A stretch of DNA of 64,000 nucleotides, taken from positions 310,001 to 374,000 of the forward strand of contig NZ_WBJS01000005.1 of NCBI RefSeq assembly GCF_009296265.1, in the 5' to 3' direction. Source of the stretch: Thioclava sp. JE_KL1 (GTDB taxonomy: Bacteria > Pseudomonadota > Alphaproteobacteria > Rhodobacterales > Rhodobacteraceae). The position numbers were made by a program, and so were the translations under genes. The notes under the pieces were generated by a model. That model was not told the origin of the DNA. It searched no databases and was given only the letters and a program-made list of their open reading frames with translations. This document shows, one piece after another, positions 37,150 through 45,432 of this stretch (its first letter is position 1; the number at the start of each line of letters is the position of its first letter).

Positions 37150-39264
37150 ATGCGCAAACCTCTGATATTCCTTGGCCTGATCGCTTTGGCGGTGATCGCG
37201 GCTTTTCTGGTGGCCGATCCCGACCCCGAGCGGCTGCGCGCGCTGCGCGACAGCCTCGCCGCATGGCGCGAGGCGCATCCGCTGGCGCTGCCCATCGGGT
37301 TCTTCGTCACTTACGTCGTGGTGACGGCGCTGTCGCTGCCCTTCGCGGTCTGGCTGACGCTGCTGGGTGCCGCGCTTTTGGGGTTCTGGCAGGGGCTGGT
37401 GCTGATCTCTTTCGCGTCTTCCATCGGGGCGCTGCTGGCCTTTCTGGTCGCGCGCTATCTGATGCGCGACTGGGTGCGCGGACGGCTTGGCCCGCGGCTC
37501 GCGAAGATCGAGAAAGGGGCGGCGCGCGACGGCGAGTTCTACCTGTTCTCGCTGCGGCTGATCCCGGTCGTGCCGTTCTTCGTGATCAACCTCGCCTTCG
37601 GGCTGACCCGGATGAAAGCATGGAAATTCTATGCCGTCTCGCAGCTCGGCATGCTGCCCGGCACCGCCGTCTATGTCGCGGCGGGCGCGCAACTGGGCGA
37701 TCTGGACAGCCTGTCGGGGATCGTCTCGCCGGGGCTGCTCGGGGCCTTCGCGGCGCTGGCGGTGTTTCCGTGGGTGGCGCGCGCGGCGCTGCGGGTCTGG
37801 GCACGCAAGCGGGCCTATCGCGGCTATGAACGCCCGGCCAAGTTCGACCGCAACCTGATCGTGATCGGCGCGGGCGCGGCGGGGCTGGTGGCCTCCTATG
37901 TCGCGGCGCAGGCGAAGGCGAAGGTGACGCTGGTGCAGGAAGGCCCGATGGGCGGCGACTGCCTGAATTACGGCTGCGTGCCGTCAAAGGCGCTGATCGC
38001 CTCGGCTCGGGCTGCTGGCGTGGCGCGCGGCTCCGAGGCGCTGGGCGTGCGCGCGGATGTCTCGGTCGATTGGCCCGTGGTGACGCATCGGATTTCCGAG
38101 GTGATCGCGCAGATCGAGCCGAATGATTCCGTGGAGCGCTATGAGGGCTTGGGCGTCGAGGTGATCGAGGGCCACGCGCGGCTGGAAGACCCTTGGACGG
38201 TGTGCGTGGGCGATGAGCGCCTGACGACGCGCGGGGTAGTGCTTGCGACCGGCGCAGCCCCGGTGATCCCGCCGATCGAGGGAATCGGATCGGTCGAGCC
38301 GCTGACCTCGGACACGCTGTGGGAGGCGCTTGCCGCGATGCCCGCGCCGCCCGAGAGAATGGTGATCCTCGGCGGTGGCCCGATCGGCTGCGAGATCGCG
38401 CAGGCGCTGGCGCGGCTGGGCGCGGGCGTCACCGTGGTCGAGGCGGCGGAGCGGCTGTTGATCCGTGAGGATGTCGAAGCCTCGGACGCCATCGCGGCGG
38501 CCTTGCGCGCCGATGGGGTCGACCTGAAGCTCGGCGCGAAGGCGATCCGTTTCGGGCAGGATGATAGCAAATGGCTGGAGCTGGAGGACGGCTCCAAACT
38601 CGGCTTCGACACGCTTCTGGTCGCGGTCGGGCGCAAGGCGCGGCTCGAAGGGTTCGGGCTGGAGGAGCTGGGCATTCCGGCGAACAAGGTGATCGAGACG
38701 AACGACTACCTCGAGACGCTGATGCCCAATATCTACGCCGCAGGCGATGCGGCGGGGCCGTTGCAACTGACCAATGCCGCAGGTCATCAGGGCTGGATCG
38801 CGGCGGCCAATGCGCTGGCCTCCCCCGTCTGGCGATTCAAGGCTCATGCCGCGCCGATCCCGCATGCGGTCTTCACCTCGCCCGAACTGGCGCGGGTGGG
38901 GATGACAGCTGCGGAAGCCGAGGCTGACGGCGTGCATCACGAAGTCACGACCTATCCGCTGGGCGATCTCGACCGCGCGCTTGCCGAAGGGGCGGGGCAG
39001 GGCTTCGTGCGGATCGTCACAGCGAAAGGTTCCGACAAGATCCTTGGTGCCACGGTCTGCGGGGCACATGCCGCCGAGGTGTTGGCAGAATTCGCGCTGG
39101 CGATGCGGCACGGGCTGGGCTTGGGCAAGATCCTCTCGACGCCGCATATCTATCCCAGCTGGTCCGAGGCCGCGAAGAACGCCGCCGGGCGCTGGCGACA
39201 GACCCATGTGAACCCGCGCACGCTGCGGATCGCCGAGCGCTTCATGACCTGGAGGCGCGGATGA
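37150..39264 (+). CDS. TVP38/TMEM64 membrane domain fused to FAD-dependent disulfide reductase
   Basis: 704-residue fusion. Residues 1-220 are a VTT/DedA-like TVP38 domain with several membrane segments and the family core LRLIPVVPFFVINLAFGLTR. From about 235 a pyridine-nucleotide disulfide oxidoreductase follows: FAD motif VIGAGAAGLVAS, redox pair in GGDCLNYGCVPSK (Cys271, Cys276), NAD motif ILGGGPIGCEIAQ and IYAAGDAAG. The C-terminus reads HIYPSWSE where dihydrolipoamide dehydrogenase has HAHPTLSE, so Tyr replaces the catalytic His, as in mercuric-reductase-like members. First gene of a five-gene operon. The start at 37150 follows GGGAGGA closely; a GTG at 37132 is possible. Confidence 0.9.
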   Translation: MRKPLIFLGLIALAVIAAFLVADPDPERLRALRDSLAAWREAHPLALPIGFFVTYVVVTALSLPFAVWLTLLGAALLGFWQGLVLISFASSIGALLAFLVARYLMRDWVRGRLGPRLAKIEKGAARDGEFYLFSLRLIPVVPFFVINLAFGLTRMKAWKFYAVSQLGMLPGTAVYVAAGAQLGDLDSLSGIVSPGLLGAFAALAVFPWVARAALRVWARKRAYRGYERPAKFDRNLIVIGAGAAGLVASYVAAQAKAKVTLVQEGPMGGDCLNYGCVPSKALIASARAAGVARGSEALGVRADVSVDWPVVTHRISEVIAQIEPNDSVERYEGLGVEVIEGHARLEDPWTVCVGDERLTTRGVVLATGAAPVIPPIEGIGSVEPLTSDTLWEALAAMPAPPERMVILGGGPIGCEIAQALARLGAGVTVVEAAERLLIREDVEASDAIAAALRADGVDLKLGAKAIRFGQDDSKWLELEDGSKLGFDTLLVAVGRKARLEGFGLEELGIPANKVIETNDYLETLMPNIYAAGDAAGPLQLTNAAGHQGWIAAANALASPVWRFKAHAAPIPHAVFTSPELARVGMTAAEAEADGVHHEVTTYPLGDLDRALAEGAGQGFVRIVTAKGSDKILGATVCGAHAAEVLAEFALAMRHGLGLGKILSTPHIYPSWSEAAKNAAGRWRQTHVNPRTLRIAERFMTWRRG

Positions 39265-39866
39265 TCGACGCTGCTCTCCTGCCGCTGCAACGTGCCATGA
39301 TGCAGCCCCCCGCCGAGGCGCTGGCCGCGCGCGGTATCCGTGCCGATCAGGTGACGGTGGCGGGTTTCGCACTGGGTCTTCTGGCGATCCCGGCGCTTGC
39401 GTTCCACGCCTATTGGCTGGCGCTGGCGCTGATCCTCATCAACCGCGTCGCGGACGGGCTCGACGGGGCCATCGCGCGGATCAAGGGGCCGACCGATCGC
39501 GGGGCGTTCCTCGATATCGCACTCGATTTCCTGTTCTACGCGCTGATCCCGGTGGGCTTCGCGCTGGCCGATCCTGCGCGCAACGCGCTGGCCGCTGCCA
39601 TCCTGATCGCGGCCTTCGTCGGCACCGGGTCAAGCTTTCTCGCCTTCGCCTCCATCGCCGCCAAGCGCGGGATGAGCACCGATGCCTATCCGACCAAGGG
39701 CATCTACTACCTCGGCGGGCTGACCGAAGGGGCCGAGACGATCCTGTTCTTCTCGGCGATTTGCCTGTTTCCGCAGGTCTTCCCGATCCTCGCGGGCCTC
39801 TTCGCCGCCGCCTGTTTCGTGACCACCGTGACCCGCTGGCTGATGGGCTGGCGGGCGTTTTCCTGA
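39261..39866 (+). CDS. CDP-alcohol phosphatidyltransferase (YnjF-like)
   Basis: 201 residues with several hydrophobic segments. The catalytic signature is seen as DGLDGAIARIKGPTDRGAFLD followed by IALD, i.e. DGxxAR, then GxxxDxxxD. Transfers a phosphatidyl or similar group from a CDP-alcohol. Short length and the YPTKGIYYLGGLTEGAET region fit E. coli YnjF rather than PgsA or PssA. It overlaps the fusion gene by four bases (ATGA). The head group is unknown. Confidence 0.85.
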   Translation: MIDAALLPLQRAMMQPPAEALAARGIRADQVTVAGFALGLLAIPALAFHAYWLALALILINRVADGLDGAIARIKGPTDRGAFLDIALDFLFYALIPVGFALADPARNALAAAILIAAFVGTGSSFLAFASIAAKRGMSTDAYPTKGIYYLGGLTEGAETILFFSAICLFPQVFPILAGLFAAACFVTTVTRWLMGWRAFS

Positions 39867-39879
39867 AATTGGAGAGAGT

Positions 39880-41067
39880 ATGAAATCCCTGTTTGTCGCC
39901 CTCGCCGTCGCGCTGCCGCTCGCATCCCCCGCCTTCGCCGATTGGGCGCAGACGCAGGCCGAGGCGAAGGGCCAGACGGTCTATTTCAACGCCTGGGGCG
40001 GCGATCCGCGTACCAATGCGTTCATCGATTGGGTGTCCGACCAGATGCAGGAGAAATACGGCGTCACGGTCGAGCAGGTGAAGCTGTCCGACACCGCCGA
40101 GGCTGTCTCGCGCGTTCAGGCCGAGAAGGCGGCGGGTAAGAATGACGGCGGCGCGGTTGACCTTATCTGGATCAACGGGCCGAATTTTCTGGCGATGAAA
40201 GAGGCGGGCTTGCTGCATGGGCCGTTCGTTTCCGATCTGCCCAATGCGAAATATCTCGACCTGTCCGAAGGCTCGGCGGCGACGACCGATTTCACCGTCC
40301 CGACGGAAGGGTACGAGAGCCCGTGGCGGCTCGCGAAATTCGCCTTCGCCTATGATGCGGAGCGAGTGAGCGATCCGCCGAAGGATATGGCGGGGCTGCT
40401 GGACTGGGCAAAGGCGCATCCGGGCCGCTTCACCCATCCCAACCCTTCGAATTTCATGGGGGCGAGCTTCCTCAAGCAGGCGCTGGTCGAGCTGGCGCCC
40501 GATCCGGCGGCGCTGTCGCAGCCCGTGACGGACGAGGCCTATGCCAAGGAAACCGCGCCGCTCTGGGCGTGGTATGATGCGCTGCGCCCGCTGATGTGGC
40601 GTGAAGGCAAATCCTTCCCCGAGAATGAGAGCGCGCAGGCGCAACTGCTGGCCGATGGCGAGGTCGATTTCGCGATGTTCTTCGATCCGGCCGCGCCCGC
40701 CGCGATGATCGAGCAGGGTGTGCTGCCGCCCTCGGTCCGCGTCTGGGTGCCCGAAGGTGGCACGATCGGGAATATCTCCTACGTTGCGATTCCCTATAAT
40801 GCCGCGCATCAGGCGGGGGCGGAGCTGGTCGCGAATTTCCTGCTCGATCCGGCCACGCAGGCGCATATGCAGGATATCCGTGTGCTCGGCAGTTTCTCGG
40901 TGCTCGATCCGGCGAAGCTGGATGCCGATGCGAAACAGGCTTTCGCGGACCTGCCCACCGCGCCCGCGCTGCCGACGCTGGACGATCTCGGGCCGACGCT
41001 CCCCGAGCCGCATCCGAGCTGGATGACCAAGCTCACCGAGGACTGGGCGCAGCGCTACACGAAGTGA
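39880..41067 (+). CDS. ynjB: ABC transporter periplasmic binding protein, YnjB family
   Basis: 395 residues with signal peptide MKSLFVALAVALPLASPAFA. QTVYFNAWGGDPRTNAFIDW at the mature start and GGAVDLIWINGPNFLAMKEAGLLHGP are the most telling stretches; they match the YnjB group of iron/thiamine-like binding proteins. GGAGAG lies upstream of the ATG. The ligand is not known for any member. It is followed at once by its permease and ATPase. Confidence 0.85.
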   Translation: MKSLFVALAVALPLASPAFADWAQTQAEAKGQTVYFNAWGGDPRTNAFIDWVSDQMQEKYGVTVEQVKLSDTAEAVSRVQAEKAAGKNDGGAVDLIWINGPNFLAMKEAGLLHGPFVSDLPNAKYLDLSEGSAATTDFTVPTEGYESPWRLAKFAFAYDAERVSDPPKDMAGLLDWAKAHPGRFTHPNPSNFMGASFLKQALVELAPDPAALSQPVTDEAYAKETAPLWAWYDALRPLMWREGKSFPENESAQAQLLADGEVDFAMFFDPAAPAAMIEQGVLPPSVRVWVPEGGTIGNISYVAIPYNAAHQAGAELVANFLLDPATQAHMQDIRVLGSFSVLDPAKLDADAKQAFADLPTAPALPTLDDLGPTLPEPHPSWMTKLTEDWAQRYTK

Positions 41068-41074
41068 GGGTTTG

Positions 41075-42730
41075 ATGCGGCTCGCCGGGGCGATCCTGAC
41101 GCTGGTGATCGGCGCGCCGGTACTGCTCGGTGCGGCGCTGACGCTGGCGACCGGATTCGGCTGGCAGCCGGGGCTGGGGCGCGTCGCGCTGGGCTGGGAG
41201 GGCTTCACTGAGGCGCTGGCCGCACCGGGTATCCTCACCTCGCTGCGGCTGACGCTGGTGACGGGGATCGGCGCGGCGCTGCTGTCTCTCGCGGCCTCGA
41301 TCCCGCTGGCGCGCTGGCTGGTGACGCGGCAATCGGCGTCGCGCTGGCTGACGCCGCTGCTGGCAGTGCCCCATGCGGCGCTGGCGATCGGGCTGGCCTT
41401 TCTGATCGCACCCTCGGGCTGGGCGGCGCGGCTGGTTTCGCCCTGGGCGACCGGCTGGGATCTGCCGCCGCAGATCGTGACGCTGGGCGATCCGTGGGGG
41501 CTGTCGCTGATCCTCGGGCTGATGCTGAAAGAGGTACCGTTCCTGACCCTGATGACGCTGGTGGCCGCCGCGCAGCGCCCGGTGGCGGAGCAGATGGCGG
41601 CGGGCCGGGCGCTTGGCTATGCGCCGGGCCGCGTCTGGGTGCGGATCGTCTGGCCGCAGCTTTACCCGGCGCTGCGGTTGCCGGTGCTGATCGTGCTGGC
41701 CTTCTCGCTGTCGGTCGTCGACATGGCGCTGATCCTCGGGCCGTCGAACCCGCCGACGCTGGCGGTGCGCATCCTGCGGCTCTACGGCGCGCCCGATCCC
41801 GCGCAGGCGGTGCCCGCCTCGGCGCTGGCGGTGATCTTGCTGGCCGTGATGGGGGCGAGCGCGGCGCTGTGGATGGTCGGCGAGCGCGCGGTGGCAAGGC
41901 TCGGCAAGGCGCTGATCCGGACGGGGCATCGCGGCGTGTCGCGGCGGAACTGGAGCGGTGCTGGCCTGATCGGGGCGGGCGGTACGCTCGCGCTCGGATC
42001 GCTCGGTGCGCTGATCCTCTGGAGCCTCGCGAGCTTCTGGCGTTTTCCCGATGCGCTGCCCGCTGATCTGACCTTCAAACGCTGGGCGAGCGCCGACTGG
42101 GCGGGGCCCGCGCTGACCAGCCTGACGCTTGCGCTTGTCTCGACCGTGCTGGCGCTGATCCTCGCGATGCTCTGGCTGGAAAGCGAGGATCGCTCCGGCA
42201 AACGCCTGCCGCTGGGCGCGCTGATCGTCCTGCCGCTCTTGCTGCCGCAGATCGGGTTTCTGCAAGGTCTGACCACCGGGTTTCTCTGGCTCGGTCTGCC
42301 GCCGGGGCCGGTCGCGGTGACATGGGCCGAACTGCTCTTCGTCTTTCCCTATGTAATGATCGCGCTGGCCGGGCCGTGGCGCGCGCTCGACCGGGCGCAT
42401 CTCGCCAGTGCGGCGAGCCTCGGGGCCGGGCCGACGCGGCGCCTTCTGCGGATCAAGCTGCCGATGCTGCTGGGTCCGATCTGTGCGGCGGCGGCGATCG
42501 GGGTCGCGGTGTCGGTCGCGCAATATCTGGCCGTTCTGCTGCCCGGCGCGGGGCGCGTTCAGGCGCTGGCGACTGAAGCCGTGGCGCTGGCCTCGGGGGC
42601 GGACCGGCGGCTGGCCGCGATCCTTGCGCTGATGCAGGCGGCGCTGCCATGGGTAGGTTTCGCGCTGGCGCTCGCGGTCCCGGCATGGTGGCATCGCAAC
42701 CGGCGCGGCTTGCGCGGAGGAGTGGCATGA
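41075..42730 (+). CDS. ynjC: ABC transporter permease with two fused membrane halves, YnjC family
   Basis: 551 residues and about twelve hydrophobic segments: two ABC permease domains in one chain, as in ThiP/FbpB-type systems. The EAA loops are seen as EQMAAGRALGYAPGRVWVRI in the first half and ASAASLGAGPTRRLLRIKLP in the second. Starts seven bases after ynjB and its stop overlaps the ATPase start. Fused permeases imply a single-polypeptide transmembrane unit. Confidence 0.87.
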   Translation: MRLAGAILTLVIGAPVLLGAALTLATGFGWQPGLGRVALGWEGFTEALAAPGILTSLRLTLVTGIGAALLSLAASIPLARWLVTRQSASRWLTPLLAVPHAALAIGLAFLIAPSGWAARLVSPWATGWDLPPQIVTLGDPWGLSLILGLMLKEVPFLTLMTLVAAAQRPVAEQMAAGRALGYAPGRVWVRIVWPQLYPALRLPVLIVLAFSLSVVDMALILGPSNPPTLAVRILRLYGAPDPAQAVPASALAVILLAVMGASAALWMVGERAVARLGKALIRTGHRGVSRRNWSGAGLIGAGGTLALGSLGALILWSLASFWRFPDALPADLTFKRWASADWAGPALTSLTLALVSTVLALILAMLWLESEDRSGKRLPLGALIVLPLLLPQIGFLQGLTTGFLWLGLPPGPVAVTWAELLFVFPYVMIALAGPWRALDRAHLASAASLGAGPTRRLLRIKLPMLLGPICAAAAIGVAVSVAQYLAVLLPGAGRVQALATEAVALASGADRRLAAILALMQAALPWVGFALALAVPAWWHRNRRGLRGGVA

Positions 42731-43362
42731 GCCTGGAACTGATCGATCTGAGCCTGACCGCGTCCGACGCCTCCGCGCCGCTCTTCGCTCCGCTGTCGCT
42801 GGTCGTGGCGCCCGGAGAGACCGTCTGCCTGATGGGGCCCTCCGGGATCGGCAAGTCGAGCCTGCTCGCCCATATCGGGGGCCATCTGCCGCGGGGGTTC
42901 ACGGCTTCGGGGGATGTCCGGCTCGATGGCGAAAGCGTCACGCAGCTCCCCGCTGAGAGGCGCGGCATCGGGATGCTGTTCCAGCAGGCGCAGCTGTTCC
43001 CACATCTCTCGGTCGGCGACAATCTGGCCTTCGGTCTGTCGGCGCAGGTGAAGGGCAAGGTCGCCCGGCACGCGGCGGTGGAGGCCGCGCTGGAACAGGC
43101 CGGGCTTGCAGGCATGGCGGATCGCGATCCGGCGACGCTGTCGGGCGGGCAGCGCACCCGCGTGGCGTTGATGCGTACGCTGCTGGCGCGGCCCCGTGCG
43201 GTGCTGATCGACGAGCCCTTCGCCGCGCTCGATGCAGAGTTGCGGGCCGAGATCCGCAGTTTCACGCTGCAGCATCTTCAGGCCGAGCGTATCCCGTGCC
43301 TCATGGTCAGCCACGATCCGGACGACGGCGCGGCTGCGGCGCGCCGGATCGCGTTGGGCTGA
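42727..43362 (+). CDS. ynjD: ABC transporter ATP-binding protein, YnjD family
   Basis: 211-residue nucleotide-binding protein. Walker A GPSGIGKSSLL, Q-loop FQQAQLFPHL, signature LSGGQRTRVALMRTLLARP, Walker B AVLIDEPFAALD and the switch His in LMVSHDPDD. The start overlaps the permease stop (ATGA). It lacks the C-terminal regulatory extension of maltose-type ATPases, fitting the small YnjD type. Last gene of the operon. Confidence 0.88.
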   Translation: MSLELIDLSLTASDASAPLFAPLSLVVAPGETVCLMGPSGIGKSSLLAHIGGHLPRGFTASGDVRLDGESVTQLPAERRGIGMLFQQAQLFPHLSVGDNLAFGLSAQVKGKVARHAAVEAALEQAGLAGMADRDPATLSGGQRTRVALMRTLLARPRAVLIDEPFAALDAELRAEIRSFTLQHLQAERIPCLMVSHDPDDGAAAARRIALG

Positions 43363-43435
43363 ACCCCGCGCAGCCGCAATGCGGCGAAACCCGGCAGACT
43401 TGCGCGATGAGCGCCCCGAGGCTATCTCCAAGCGC

Positions 43436-44095
43436 ATGATTTTTGCTGTCGGACACCGCTCGTCACGTCTTTTGAAGCCCCTCGCCCTCGCGCTGGGGAT
43501 GACCGGTTTGCTGGCCGCCTGCCAGCCGACAGCCTTCGGCACGGCGCAGGTCGCCAAGGCTCGCACCACGCTGGCCAATGGCGCGTTGACGGTGGCGGCG
43601 CCGAAAGGCTGGTGCGTCGATCCGAAAAGCCTGCGCAATTCCGGCGCGGGGGGCTTTGCGCTCTTTGGCAATTGCGCGGCGATCTCGGGCAATGCCGAGG
43701 ATGCCCATGCACCCGAGCCCGCGCTGCTGAGCGTTACGGTCGGGCCGCCCGCCTTGGAGGATGGCTCCGGCAAGCTGTCGCAGGACCGGCTCAAGAAGAT
43801 CGGCGATTTCTTCCATTCCGAAATCGGGCGCGCGGCGCTGTCGCGCTCGGGCGAAGCCGCTGACGTGACGATCAAGGGCACCGATATCTCGAATGGTACA
43901 CTGCTGCTGCGGGTCGAGGATCGCTCCGGCACGGGCGGACCGCCGATTGCCAAGACCTATCTGCGGGGCGTCACGGCCCTTGGCGGGCGGATCACGGCGC
44001 TGTCGGTGATGCCGCTCAAGGAAGGCGAAATGAGCTATGCCCAGCAGCGGCAATTGCTCGAGACATTCATCGCCGCGATCCGCGCCGCGAACTGA
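43436..44095 (+). CDS. Predicted lipoprotein of unknown function
   Basis: 219 residues. The N-terminus has a hydrophobic segment ending in a lipobox, GLLAACQP, so Cys29 should be lipidated. The mature part begins with a Thr/Ala-rich stretch and has KGWCVDPKSLRNSGAGGFALFGNCAA, with two cysteines that may form a disulfide. No family is recognised; similar proteins seem common in Rhodobacteraceae. It starts 73 bases after ynjD on the same strand and may or may not belong to that operon. Confidence 0.75.
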   Translation: MIFAVGHRSSRLLKPLALALGMTGLLAACQPTAFGTAQVAKARTTLANGALTVAAPKGWCVDPKSLRNSGAGGFALFGNCAAISGNAEDAHAPEPALLSVTVGPPALEDGSGKLSQDRLKKIGDFFHSEIGRAALSRSGEAADVTIKGTDISNGTLLLRVEDRSGTGGPPIAKTYLRGVTALGGRITALSVMPLKEGEMSYAQQRQLLETFIAAIRAAN

Positions 44096-44247
44096 CGTCT
44101 CAAGACGACGCGCAGTCACCTTCCCGGCCGAAACCCCGGAACGCGATGAGTTCGTGCGGAAATTCCCCCTTTCTCGCAACCCGATGATAAGGAATAACTG
44201 CTGTGATGCCGCAGGTGGCACCGGCAGGCGGGAAAGAAGGGCAGCAC

Positions 44248-45021
44248 ATGGCAGGACGGAACGGCGGATCGCTGTTGCAACGGATTGCCGAGCGACGCAG
44301 CTTGCGGCGCTGGCGCGATGCGGCGTCCAAGGTCCCTGCATTGGATCCGGAGGGGCTTCGCGGTCTGCGCGCACGTGCCCGCGCCCTGCGCAACGAAGTC
44401 GACACGGTGCTGCGCGCGACCGAGCAGCGGCTGACGGCCTTTCCCAGCGATAGCTCTGTGCGCAAGCCGTCGGGCAGCGATTGGGCGTGGCGTCCGCCGC
44501 TGTGGCGCGTGAAGGCGCATCCGCATGGCATCGCGGGGGCGCAAAGCCGCGACAAGCTCGGCGATGACCTCACCCTGTTCCATGACTGCCCGCGCTCCGA
44601 GATCACGCTGCGCCAGATCCGCAATACGACGGGCGAAACGCTCGCCCCGTTCGGGCTGCGGCTCGATGTGCTGCGGTTCGAAGGGTCGTTCCTGTCACTG
44701 GTGCTCGACCTGCCCGACGCGGCGCTGGGCGGGCTGCAACTCAACCATCTCATCCGGCTGGAGATGCAGCTGGACTGCGAGCGGGAGCTGGAAGTGTTCT
44801 GCCGCCTCAACATCAAGCACGGCCCCAATTCGGAGCAGCTGGTGCGCGAACTGCCCCATGGCGACGGCGCGCGCTCTGTCGAATTCGATCTGGCCTATAC
44901 GCGGATGAACGAGCGGCGGCTGGAAAAGGCGTGGGTCGATCTGATTTTCGAGAACCCACGGATGAACGAGGTGGTGATCCGCGATCTCACCTTCGCGCGC
45001 TACCCGCGCGCCGAACTGTGA
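44248..45021 (+). CDS. Conserved hypothetical protein (DUF6478-like)
   Basis: 257 residues, no signal peptide or membrane segment. N-terminal basic helices (RIAERRSLRRWRDAA, LRARARALRNEVDTVL) precede a predicted beta-rich part with RPPLWRVKAHPHGIAG, LTLFHDCPRSEITLRQ and LEVFCRLNIKHGPN. This pattern fits DUF6478, a family of alphaproteobacteria with no known role. The start at 44248 follows GAAGGG; a longer start at 44203 is possible. Followed 11 bases later by a small gene that is probably functionally linked. Confidence 0.7.
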   Translation: MAGRNGGSLLQRIAERRSLRRWRDAASKVPALDPEGLRGLRARARALRNEVDTVLRATEQRLTAFPSDSSVRKPSGSDWAWRPPLWRVKAHPHGIAGAQSRDKLGDDLTLFHDCPRSEITLRQIRNTTGETLAPFGLRLDVLRFEGSFLSLVLDLPDAALGGLQLNHLIRLEMQLDCERELEVFCRLNIKHGPNSEQLVRELPHGDGARSVEFDLAYTRMNERRLEKAWVDLIFENPRMNEVVIRDLTFARYPRAEL

Positions 45022-45032
45022 CGGAGGCGAGG

Positions 45033-45383
45033 ATGCTGGACAGCACGCGGATCAAGGCAGGGCGCTGGGAAGCGGTGAGCCATGAGAAAGAGGCGCCCGA
45101 TCTGGAGGTGCGTCATCATGGCGAGGTGCTCGAAGGGCTGTCGGTCAGCGGCGCTCCCGGCGACTGGCGCATCGCGCAGCCGATCCCGACGGAGTTGCTG
45201 AGCGAGGGGGTGCTGACCTTCCTCGTCTGCCGCAAATCGGATGGCGAGGTGATCGACCGCTTCTCGCTGGTCGCGGGCGCGCCGCTGGCGGGCGATCTGC
45301 GCGCCGAGATCGACCTTCTGCGCGCCGAGCTGGACATGCTGTCGCGCGCCTTCCGTCAGCACTGCGCCGAGAGCGAAAGCTGA
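45033..45383 (+). CDS. Small conserved hypothetical, C-terminal coiled coil
   Basis: 116 residues. The N-terminal 75 look like a small beta domain (GEVLEGLSVSGAPGDWRIAQPIP, LTFLVCRKSDGEVIDRFSLVAG). The last 35 form an amphipathic helix, DLRAEIDLLRAELDMLSRAF, suited to dimerise or dock on a partner. GGAGGC precedes the ATG; a GTG at 45018 that overlaps the previous stop is an alternative. Function not recognised. The neighbouring DUF6478-like protein is the obvious candidate partner. Confidence 0.7.
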   Translation: MLDSTRIKAGRWEAVSHEKEAPDLEVRHHGEVLEGLSVSGAPGDWRIAQPIPTELLSEGVLTFLVCRKSDGEVIDRFSLVAGAPLAGDLRAEIDLLRAELDMLSRAFRQHCAESES

Positions 45384-45391
45384 GCATTTCA

Positions 45392-45418
45392 CGCGCGCCC
45401 CTCGCGCGCGGGCGCGCG
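45392..45418. terminator. GC hairpin between convergent genes
   Basis: 9-bp perfect stem CGCGCGCCC / GGGCGCGCG with a nine-base loop, followed by a second inverted repeat CGCGTAG / CTACGCG (45417-45439). Lies between two convergent coding regions. There is no T run, so it is a possible terminator or barrier rather than a classic one. Confidence 0.4.
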
Positions 45419-45432
45419 CGTAGTAAGTAGAC

